DNA from: Oryzias latipes
Lineage: Eukaryota; Chordata; Actinopteri; Beloniformes; Adrianichthyidae
Direction: 5' to 3'
DNA: 64,000 nt
Assembly: GCF_002234675.1 (NCBI RefSeq)
Contig: NC_019860.2
Coordinates: 17,476,536 to 17,540,535, forward strand
Shown: positions 44,500-55,161 of the stretch, piece by piece
Layout of the letters: each line of letters begins with the position of its first letter
Numbering within the stretch: position 1 is the stretch's first letter
Made by a program: the position numbers and the translations under genes
Notes under the pieces: generated by a model
The model's database searches: none
Told to the model about the DNA's origin: nothing
The model's input: the letters and a program-made list of their open reading frames with translations, nothing else

Positions 44500-46560
44500 T
44501 GAATTTCCACCCTACATCTGAACAGAGTGGCTCAGTGGAAACACGTCTGACCACTAAAGTGGAAGTGTGAGGGTTCAAATCCCACCAAGGATATTTGTTG
44601 ATAAACTGAGCAGTTATTTCAGAGTGTAGATCATCTTCATCTTAAATCAGAGATGAGCTGCAGCTCTGAATCAGACAAAGTAGTTCAGTGGTAATGCCTA
44701 GAACTCATAGACACAAGGTTGAGGGTTCAAATCCCTGGTAGTGTCTTTGTAAATCAAAGGTTTTTTCAGAGTGTAGAACATCTTCACTTCAAAAGAGAGA
44801 CGAACAGCAGATCTGCTGCAGACAGAACAGCTCAGTGGTAATGACTTGATCCTTGGAGCAAAACACTGAGGGTTCAATTCCCACTGAACATCTTTCTAAA
44901 TACAATAACATTTTTTTCAGAGTCTTGAACGTCTTCACCTCATAAGAACGAAAAGCTGCTGTTCTGCTGCAGACATGATGGCTCAGTGGAAAAACATCAG
45001 ACCATCAAAGCAAAAGGTTAAGGGTTCAAATCCCATAGATTCTCATCTTGTCTAATAGTTTTTCTACAATGTAGAACCTCTTCACCTCAAAAGAATGACG
45101 AGTTGATGTTCTAGTCTAGGAAGTATAGCACAGTGGTAGAGAAAAGGGTATTAAAGTGGGAGGGTGCAGGGTTTAATTCCCAGTTTGTGACAGAGGCAGT
45201 AACTTACCTCTGTCAGATAGAAGATAAATAAGTCAGTGTAGTTTGTAAAGGAAATGGGAGAAAGCAGCAGCAGAAGATAGGAAAGGTTGTAGGATAGAGA
45301 AGAGAAGCACAGATGGAGAGGAACAGGAGGAGAGGCTGGTCACAGAAAAGAAATATGAAAGACCAAAAGGAAAATGTGGCCAGCCTCTCAGGGAGAAAGA
45401 ATTGGGTAGGCTATCCATCTAAATGAACTATGTAACTTTTGATAATTTAATAGGTTTGATTAGGGTATAAAGGGGACTAGTTATTTTTAGAAGAAAAACT
45501 ATTCCTATTTCCCTTCTCATTTTCATACTTCATCTCTTTCCACATCTCTGCTATCCTTGCTCCCGTTGGAGACTGGCCACATTTCTTTTAACCTCTTCTT
45601 TACCTCCTTTTTGTGGCCAATCTCCACCCACCTGCCACTGACCTTCCTCCCTGACCTCTACACCTGTCTACACTCTTGCTTCAGCTAACTACACTAATGT
45701 TCCTATCATACATTATTCCTATTTCATTATCTTTAATCTATCTGACAGAGGTAAGTTACTGCCTCTGTCTCAAGTTGGGATTTGAACCTGCACTCATCTT
45801 ATTGTTAATAACCTGCTCTCTACCACTGTGCTATTCTACCTAGACTAGAGCAACAACCTGTTGTTCTTTTGAGGTGAAGACGTTCCACATTGTGGAAAAA
45901 ACTATTAGTTTATTTACTAAGATACATAGCAGGATTTGAACCCTCAACCTTTTGCTTTGATGGTCAGATGTTTTTCCACTGAGCCATCATGTCTGCATCA
46001 GAACAGCAGCTCGTTGTTCTAATGAGGTGAAGACGTTCCAGACTCTGCAAAAACTCTAAACTGTTTTCTACAAATGTATTTGGAGGGTATTGAACCCTCA
46101 CTCATCTGCTAGTGAGATCAAGTCATTACCAGTGAGCTGTTCTGCTTGTGTCAGATCAGCAGCTCATCTCTCATTTAAGGTGAAGACGTTCTTCACTCTG
46201 AAGAAAACTACAAACACTCTAAGTGGGATTTGAACCCTCAACCTTGTGTCCATGAGTTCAAGTCATTTCCACTGAACTGCTTTGGAGCTGCAGCTCATCT
46301 CTGATTTAACAGGAAGATGATCTACACTCTGAAATAACTGTTTAATTCTACGATACCTTGTAGGATTTGAACTGTTATTTAGAGGTCAGACATTCCACCA
46401 CAGAGCCGCCCTGTCTGCATCAGATCAGCAGACCATCGTTCTAATGAGGTGAAGATGTTCCACACACTAATTTATTTGGTAAAAAGCTTAACGGGATTTG
46501 AACCCTCACATTTGTCCTTCAGGGAGGGACGTGCTACCACTGAGCCACTCTGCCTGCATC
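44500..46560. repeat. Palindromic array of about 11 tRNA-like (A-box/B-box) units
   Basis: Five units face right and six face left, roughly 120-150 bases apart. Forward A-boxes start at 44528, 44681, 44828, 44979 and 45126, with matching B-boxes at 44572, 44724, 44871, 45023 and 45170. The best A-box is TGGCTCAGTGG and the usual B-box is GGTTCAAATCC. On the minus strand, B-boxes end at 45788, 45942, 46096, 46236, 46373 and 46504; A-boxes lie at about 45833, 45986, 46139, 46279, 46400 and 46547. A-to-B spacing is 43-45 nt in all ten units where it could be measured, as in tRNA genes. T-runs follow many units. The two arms are inverted repeats around a spacer of about 490 bp (45,236-45,724). 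D- and acceptor-stem pairing is poor, so these are not intact tRNAs. Confidence 0.8.
45236..45724. other. Spacer at the centre of the tRNA-like palindrome
   Basis: Purine-rich on the left half (GAGAGAAGCACAGATGGAGA type) and pyrimidine-rich on the right half. Its ends ACTTACCTCTGTCAGATAGA and the mirrored CTATCTGACAGAGGTAAGTT continue the inverted repeat, and a GTGGCCAG-CTC block recurs inverted (45,373 and 45,570-45,630). The inverted symmetry therefore probably extends inwards in a diverged form. No gene is seen. Confidence 0.55.
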
Positions 46561-47331
46561 ACAGCAGCAGATCGACTCCTATTTCTAGAAAATGAGAGAA
46601 ACAAAATCTAAACAGAAACTTTCAGTAGAAGATAGAAGTCTGTGATCCATCAGTGACATCAGCAGCTGAATGGAGGAATGAACGACTCCAGACTGAGAGG
46701 TTGTGGGTTCAAGTCCACATAATAACATGTCATTGTGCTTCCCTTAGAGGGAGGGGCTAAATGTGAGGAAGACATCTGGTATCATGGAGGCATTTCATCT
46801 GTTATGCAGACATAAGATCAACTCTTCTGAGGAAAATGTCATTGAAATCCTCCTTTAGTTCAGTTTTGAATGAGAGAAATTCCTCATTTTTATTTGTGTC
46901 TCATTGAAATCTGCAGTTTTGTAGAAACTTTAGAACCAAACTGGCTAAATGAGATTGAATGGATGCAGTCATGGAGCTGTGAGGAACACTACTGCTGTTC
47001 TGGGATGCTTGGTTGTGGGTTTCAATCCTTTCACTGACACTGTGTGCTTGAATTCCAAAAAGTGTGTCTGAGTTCACTCACTGTTTAGTGCCATAAAAGG
47101 GGAGGAGCTCCAATCTACTAGAGCCCTGGAAATTTCCCATAAGTCTCTGCCAAAAACCCTACTGCTCACTAGATTGGCAGATATAGACAACAACATTCTG
47201 CGTTCTCACTTCAACTACTGGGTGACATCATGATTTTGATCAGAACTGCTTTTAGTTTCTGATCCTCCAAGAATCCATCACTGTGAGTCTCAGCTGTGGA
47301 ACGGCCTGGAAGAAAACCTTCTACCTTTAAG

Positions 47332-47496
47332 TCATTCTAGCTCTTCGTCTTCTGGCGCAGGTCGTGAAGGTGAGTCATAGCCGTGATGACGCCGTTTGAG
47401 CCGAGCAGAAACCAGAACTGTGTCCGGCCCTGGTTCTTCACACGACCTGAACCTCAGCCGGACGTCCATCAGCGAGGAGGAGGAGGGAGGCACCAT
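47332..47496 (-). other. Short unassigned open frame (54 codons) with good initiation context
   Basis: Starts at an ATG in GCAACCATGG context and reads MVPPSSSSLMDVRLRFRSC, then EEPGPDTVLVSARLKRRHH and an acidic end before TGA. A TVL--A-RL string weakly recalls the H-loop region of ABCC transporters, and it lies 3 kb upstream of the abcc4-like exon on the same strand, but the match is too short to call. It may equally be chance. Confidence 0.2.
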
Positions 47497-48407
47497 GGTT
47501 GCCATGTTGGATCGAAGAGATTCCAGACCTGGAAAGGGGCCGACTGTAGGAGTAGCTGCTGGAAGGTCACCAGGCTCAGAAAGAGATCGCCTCTCGGTTT
47601 TCCCATAATGCCTCGCTCAGGTGCTCACCAGCTCATCTGCAGTTGGAGGTGAAGGTCAAACATCTGCAACATGAAACGCTCTTTACTTCTTACAAGAAGC
47701 AAACCACACCAGAGGTTTCTTCATTTAATCCAAATAATTCCATGAAAGCGCCAGATCACGCATAACGTTACACCAATGGCCAACAGATCAAAGAGTTGTG
47801 ATATAATCTGTGACCAACAAAGCAAATGAAAGCTTTCTGCAGGTTAAAAAGGAGGAACGTAACTAACTGCAACGGTGAGAGAACACATAGAAGACAAAGT
47901 TCATCTTTGGATCAGTGAGACCTTCTTCAGACAAAACCAATGTCAGCCAAGATCTGAACTAGGCCCTTCCCACCCCCCAGGGTGCTCCAGGCCCACGACC
48001 GCACTAGACCTACACAGGTGTCCAGATGGCACGTCACCCCCTGGAAGTCCTGAGCTCCCACCCGACTGGGGAGGCAAACACAGGCGACGGTGAGCCTGAG
48101 GATCAGGCTCCAGTTGCTGAGCAACTAGGAAAAATACCCGGGTTGGTGCCCTGGTATGCCCAAAAAAAAGGGACCCTGCCAGCTCCTAGGGGGATCCAGT
48201 CCACCCAGCTCAGATGTTAAGGACTCCCTCACAAAGAGCTGCAAGGTCAGGGGTGCCTTTGCACCACCAATGGTGCCTTTGCAGGAGACAGGGAACAACA
48301 TGGCCCTCCCCCTCTTGGAATGGGCCAATACAGACTCCTCCATTCTTTAACAGTGGAATCTGAACGATGGACAACTTGTTGTGTGGGAGGAGACAACATG
48401 CAATAAA

Positions 48408-48480
48408 ACCAGCTGGGATTTGACCCAGGACCTTCTCCATTAGATGTTAAGCGTGCTAACCACTACACCACCGTGTCAGC
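48408..48480 (-). repeat. Isolated tRNA-like unit
   Basis: On the minus strand TGGTGTAGTGG (48470-48460) is followed 44 bases later by GGGTCAAATCC (48426-48416), with GGTTAGCACGCTTAAC between. It resembles the tRNA-derived head of a SINE or a decayed tRNA. The acceptor stem pairs only partly. A weaker one lies near 46,650-46,720 (GTGGGTTCAAGTCC) and another near 46,975-47,040. Confidence 0.5.
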
Positions 48481-48489
48481 TATATGAAC

Positions 48490-50640
48490 AGGTCTAGAAT
48501 CTGCCTTTGTGACTTTCAACATATCTGATTCTAACTAACAGACAATAAAGCCTTCAAGCTCAGAAAACTGGAATATTGCTGAAAAAGTCGATGTTGCAAA
48601 CTTCTGGCAACCCTTCAACGGTCTCTGAGGGGACATCAGTGGATGATGTCATCACAGGGAAGACCGCCGTCTGCTGGTGTTCCTGCTGCACCTGATCATC
48701 CAGCAACACTTCCTGATGAGCCACAAAAATGCAGATATATTGGTCCCATTCAGTGTTAAAAACTGTATTTTATTTTGAAGGGCAGAAGTAATAGAGATCA
48801 CAAAAGTAAAAGTACAGGTAAACGTGTAAAATATGTCATCTTTATGGTTCAGATGACTGAAGCTGGCCTTTTCTTTTTTAAGCTTTTCAAATAAAACCTT
48901 TTTTGAAATAAATATAACATTTCAACAAAGTGACAGAACTTTGTTTTTAAATACTTTCTCTAAATGTAACGATATTTTATTTTAAAAAATTATGACGATC
49001 TTGTTTTTTTAAATCATTAAGACCTTAAAAGCTTTTACTTCTTTCGCTGTGACTTGTAATAAAGAACTTAGAAAAATTCTTTATTATTCCACAATGGGCA
49101 GTAAATTCAGCAAACTACTCTATGACTATTTTAAAATTGTTCCAATGTGTCCAAATACAAGCCCATATCACTACCCCTCCACCACCATGCTTGGCAGTTT
49201 TCATTAACTGAAAATTGTAAAGCATTGTGGGTTAAAAGGTGTTTATGTCCCTCATAGGTTTGTTCATGAAGCGTTTCACAAACAAAACGTGGATATTAAA
49301 AAAAAAAAAAGTCAACAAAAACACAAACCCATAAAAGTCCTGGAGGTTATTAAATTAAATACAAGTTACTATTTGATAAAAATATAAACCAAATGATTGA
49401 ATAGAAATTCACACAACCTCGCAGTATTTAGTGTCAAATATTTAAAATTCCAAACACAAATTTCACAGCTTATCACACAAACTAAAAGGAAAACAAATCT
49501 AATTGATTTTGAAAGGGTCTCAACCAGGAAGTGACCAGCTTCTATTTACTGATCAAACCAGAGATTAAAAATGCATTATAAATCAGAACAATAAAGGTAA
49601 AAAGACTATTTAAAAATGTTTAAGATGTTCCTGAGTGAATGAATGAATCTGATAAAAACAAAACTTTCAAAATGACATGTCTTTAAAAGATTTACGACAA
49701 CAAAAAAAGGTTATTTAAATGAAAACAAAAGTTTAAAGCAAAATGAATCTAAAGAAAGTGGATTGTATTTTTGTTTTGTTTTTAGCATGCACAGTTCACA
49801 CACGACCATATTTTATTAAAACCAAACTGTTCTTCCATACAAAAAAAGCGTGGGAGTGGCTTCCAACACATCAGTTTACACATTTACACATCAAACCCAC
49901 CGGATCCGTCAAGCACGACTTCAAGAGCATGAAGTAAATGTTTCAAGTTCATGTTTTCCTAACTTGTAAAGCAAAGAAAAACGCTTCCAATGTTTGTTTT
50001 AATAGAAGAAGCTACAGAGACGTTCACTAAATATCTGTCACAACACACAGAGGAAAGGTCGGGTATGGAGGGGTCACAGTCAAACAAAGGACCAAAGAAG
50101 AGTTACACACGTTTTTATGTTTCAAGGGTTAGAGATGAGGTCAAATACTTAAAAAACTTTTTTTTTTTAAACTGCAGGTAGATCAGTTACCTGGAATGTC
50201 AGCTGCGCTTATGAGGACGAAGACTTTTCACACAGCTGCTTCAGCTTGTAGCTTCAGAAAATAGATGCGCTAAGAGCCGCTGCAGGTTTTCGTTTCACAG
50301 GTTTCTTGAAAGCTTAAGTAGTGTTTCCTGAATATTTGAACAGTTTCGTAACATCCTCCGTATTTCAGTTCTGACATTTTTTCAAAATAAGAGTCAGTTG
50401 AAAGAAAGAAAGAACAAAAAAACCATCACAAGCGGTAGTCCGTCCCTTTAAAGTCACATTTTTTTAGCAAAATTATAACAACCGTTTCTGTCAAACAGTC
50501 ATTTTAAAAACAAACGCCACCTTCCGAAGACTCAAGGTCGCATTTTTGTTTCAGTAGATGCGACTTCTGGACTTGGTGGGTTGTTGTAGAGCAAAAGAAG
50601 GAGGGGCTTCTGGCGGAGTGGAGCAAAGTCCCAACGGCGG
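48490..50640. other. Intergenic / probable pspc1 3' UTR, no gene seen
   Basis: AT-rich sequence downstream of the pspc1 stop codon. On the minus strand AATAAA-type signals occur at several places (for example near 48,770 and 49,560), so part of it is likely pspc1 3' UTR, but the true end cannot be fixed. The open frame at 49743-49937 has no family signature. Confidence 0.4.
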
Positions 50641-50646
50641 GAACCG

Positions 50647-53600
50647 TTAGTATCTGCGGCGTTTGCTGTTGGGGCCGTCAAAGAGACCTGCCGCGGGGCC
50701 GCCCCTCCCGAATCCAGTGGACGGTCCGACCTGAGAGCTCAGAGGCTGCTGGTGCTGCTTTGGAGACTCCACCTCCGGCCGGCCGGCGGCCGCTCCGCCC
50801 TGTGGGTACCGGTCACTCCTCTGAGGTTCGAGCGGGAGAGATGGTTTGTGGGTAAAGGATAAAAGGGGTTTTGGAAAGCAGCGGATCGTCGCAAGATCAA
50901 GAACATTTGGGTTCCGGTTTGGTTCCGGGTGTCGCCGTCCCAGAGCAAACGAGAAAGAGGTGAACCACCGAGACAAAGGGAGAGAAGGGAACAGGACCGT
51001 TAGTCACCGTCACCGCCAGCGACCTCCAACCATTTCCTGAAGAGCCCTTTCAAATCCTCCCAGATACATTACCATGGGTCCGTTCTCTGACATCAGCGGC
51101 GTCCCCATATTTGCCGTCCCCTCCGCGCCAACGGCGGCTCCCCTTCCACTCATGCCCATCATCGGACCCTGGTTACCAGCGGGCCCCGAGGAGGCGGGGT
51201 TATAGCCATCTACACGCAGGACAACGCAAGGTCACTCAGCAGCTAGACGCTGCGTTCACCACGTTCATTAAAGACCCACTGAGGATTTTTCTGACGATGG
51301 AGGACAAAGACTTCTGAGTTTTCCTTTATTCAAATCGTTGAGAATCAGGAGCAGAGGAAAAAATGCAGTTTGAAACGGATCATATTTCTGGAAGATACGC
51401 CGGGCGGGGCCACTTAGCCATCCGCACCGAGTTCTCGTTCAAGGGGAAGGGGGGGGAAGGCTAAAAAACCCCCAGCATAATTGTAATTAAAAGACCACCT
51501 TTGAAATAAATGGATGTACTTTACGTCATTCTCTGACAGATCAACAATGGATCCCAGTGAGAATTTGACAGGATCGGAAAATTCAAAGAAGAAACTGATG
51601 GACAGGTTTTATTTTTTAAATCTTCCTAAGAGGCTTTTAGAATTTTTTTTATATCTGGAGTAACAACTGTACAGTTAAGATAAAAAAAAAAAGGGCTTGA
51701 ACCAAAATGTCTAAATAGATGAAATATTCTTCCATCTTTTAACATAAACTAAGAAAAGCAATAGTTATTACAGAGTGGAAAAAAGTGGATTTTAGCAGAA
51801 TAAACATAAATAAGGCTCAGAAGTAGACAGAAATTTTATCTTTTGATTCATTTCCACCTTTTATACTCAACATTCATTCCAATATTTATATACATATAAA
51901 TAAATAAATTTAAACAACAGATCTATGCATCCATGAAGGCTGCTTAATTTGTAAGAAAAGAAATCAAATGTATATACGACATTTGCTGTGAAATAGCTTT
52001 GTCCTAAAAATACCCAGATTTTAGTCAAGTTTCCTCTTCGTGTTATTTAAATGGCGTATATACTTATATTTAAAAATAAATACACTTAAGAAAAAATTAA
52101 GAAAGTAGCCTTAAGTTTAAATGGAAAGGAAAGAGGGGGAAGAAGATGGAGAAAAAGAAAAGATTGCACATCACCTTCAAGGAAACAAACGGGCTAAAGT
52201 TCTGGCCCGGCACATTCAAAGGCTCCACATCATGCAAAATCATTGGGATGAGCTTTTAAGTGTAAAATAATGTTCATTCCTCACAAAAAGAACCCCCAAA
52301 TGGATATATTGATCCATTCATGAATGCTCTCTGAGCACCAGCCCCTCCCAATCCACAAAAACCAGCGGGTTGTCTTATTGTGACATCACAAAGTGAGGGA
52401 CCGCCCCTTCCAGGAAGAGTCTGCGCTGCCAGCTCCGCCCCCAGGCTAACACACACGCCCACTTTCTCCATGGAGCTAGCGGTTCACCTAATCACTCATG
52501 TTTTTAAGCACATCCATCTTTGCAAAAGTTTGTTAGACACATGGATGACGTCATGAAATGGGCGGCACCCACACGGAGCGAAAGGCGGAGCCTCAGAGAT
52601 CAAGTCATCTTACTTCTGGGTTGGAAAAGAACTCAGGGCAATAACTAATATTTACAACCAAAAAAAGGGTTTTTTATTGTACCAAAGTTAAAATATTATA
52701 CGTAAGGGTTAATAGCCGTCGAGGTCTGCATTATCAGAAATCAACACACGCCGTGGAAGCCTGAACAGTCCTCTGCGTCGGACGGTTGCTTCTGCAAAGT
52801 GCGATAATTCTGATGATGCACACTTCGTAGGCCATGGTCACTTAAAAAAATAAATATTCAGCCAGTTTTTAAGTACTCTACTCTTGTAACTTTTTCGGTT
52901 TGGATCGCTTTTTTCGCAAAAGGCGGACTATTTGATGTAGCACGTTGTCATGTTACCGTTACATGACGCCCCTTAGCCGCTGCGGACCTGGAGTGCAGCG
53001 GCAAAGGAAAGCGATATATATATGCTGGTCGTCATGATGGGCTGAATAAAGCATCAGTTCAGAGAGAAAGTTCCCCTCTTACCGCTTGTTTTTGTCCAGA
53101 TGATGAAGCTCAAGTAGCCGGCGCAGTGATACAGACATTTAAGCTATGTGACCGGAACTTCTTTTTTAAGGTGTGCGGTTATCACTGTGGTATAGCACTT
53201 ATCCCAGCAGCCAATCAGAATCGAGAATTCACCCAGACCCTGGTATAAATGGATATGGTTTACTCTGAAAGGCTTAAGACTATCATGACATGCATAGAAC
53301 AGAACAGCTATAACTCTAAACTGTAGCCACATCCATCAATCATGGAGCTGATTTACGACAAGGTCATGTCTTCCTGCTCTAACATTTAGTGAACTCCTAC
53401 AGTCTGATCCAGATGCTTCCTTTAGAAAAGGGAGAAAACTCTTCCATGTTCAAAACTGTACGAGCAAAGTTTATTGAGAAAAAGAGAAGAAACCAAATGA
53501 AACCAAATCCTGGCATCTTCAGGGGACATTAGAAGGAAGCAGCTTTGCTGCCATCTTGTGGTGGGATTTGGTAATGCAGCGAAAATCACGGGATTTAAGA

Positions 53601-55130
53601 TGCTCAAGAAATGACAGTTCAATCAGATTTTAGACGAGGGAAAAAAAACGATTTGAGGTCATTTAAAGGAAAACATTGAGGATCAAAGATGTAAAACAAA
53701 TACAGTGAACTATACTACTAAATACACGTTTGTCAATAAGATGATGTGCAATCCTGGGTGATCGTTTTAATATCCAAAAGAGGTTTTTAAGCCCGAATGA
53801 GTTATGTATGACTTAGTCCCCGCCCCCCCACATCCATCAACTGACATGAATAAAAACCTGAAAAACAAAAACTGAAGTTGGACACCTTTCACTGATTAGG
53901 TTAAAAAGGAACAAAAAGTTTCATTTCAAAACGCCTATAAATTCGTCCTAAATATTTCCTGTTATTCTCTGTCTTCATTGATCGCTTTACACTACAAAAG
54001 ACGTACCCCCCCCACACACACACACACACAAATAAAGATTTCCCTTTAGAATGACAGCCGTACCTCCTATATTAACAGCTCCACGAGGGCCCAGCTCCCC
54101 CACTCTCATTTCCTGTTCCCTCTGGAAGAAAAACAGCTTTTCACCGCTAAAGACAAACCAGCAGTCAGCTTTCATAGAACAGATTTTCATCAGGGAGGGG
54201 TTAATGATAAAACACAAGAGAACTGCGGTCAATGTGGGAAACCTGCAAACACACCAGGTTCTGCCGTTTCCTGCTTAAAAAAAAACCATAAAAAAATCCA
54301 GAGACTGTAGAAATGAGAGGAGATGTAGATGAGCAGCTTTGAACAAAATAATTAACAATAACTCTGAAATGTGTATATTTTGTTCATGAAAATGGACTAA
54401 ATTTATGGGATTATTGAGACACAAGAACAAATGAATATAATTAAAAAAAATAACTGAACAAAAAGATAAACTATTGAGAATATTAACTAAAATATTAACG
54501 AACATAAATTGTAATTAAAATGAGACCAAATCCAATTTTAAAATGTTTTACAGACAGTTCACCTCACACACATTGCACAAAAGAATAAGAAACTAAATAA
54601 ATAAATAAACTCAAATCTTTTAAATCCCAATAGAGCTTATAACTCTGACATCTATGATATGTCATTTCTGCTGACACAGTTTGAACATAATGTCCTTGAA
54701 CGCATCAGCAACTCAAAAAAATAGACTTCCTGAACTGAATTAAAGTGAATTCAAAACCTGATTCCTTTTTAGTTTCAACTTAAATATATTCTTATTTTTG
54801 TTTTTTATTTTTCTGGGTAAAACCTTAAGTTGATGGGGTTTTTTTTTGTTGTTTTGACTTTTTTTTCCTTCAACAAATTACCTTTTCCGTTTTCTGTATC
54901 CTCCAATATTGGTTGTAAGGAAAAATCCACAAATTGGACATCAGCAAAAAGTCTGATATTTATTAAATTAAAAAAAAAAACATTTTAAAAACCAATTCTC
55001 CTGAAGGAAGAAGAAGCAGAGAAACCTCATTTGGTTTTGGTCGATACCAATAAATGTAGTCTGAATCTTGACAGCAACAGACACAAAACCGCTTTACAGA
55101 CAGTTTGTGTGTTTTTGGTCGGAAGTGTGC

Positions 55131-55161
<31 letters not shown>

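Larger units (their letters stand above)
51510..54060. other. pspc1: Large pspc1 intron with transposon remnants
   Basis: About 2.5 kb of intron between the exons at 54064-54121 and 51,074-51,209. It contains the R5 copy at 52700-53260 and a short CA repeat near 54,010. No internal gene is recognisable. Confidence 0.6.

Noticed and set aside
44500-46560. Intact tRNA genes
   Set aside because: Internal promoter boxes are good, but acceptor and D stems do not pair and no convincing anticodon arm forms in the units I folded by eye.
47927-48440. Several overlapping frames on both strands
   Set aside because: Short, mutually overlapping, no domain; the region abuts a tRNA-like repeat and may itself be repetitive.
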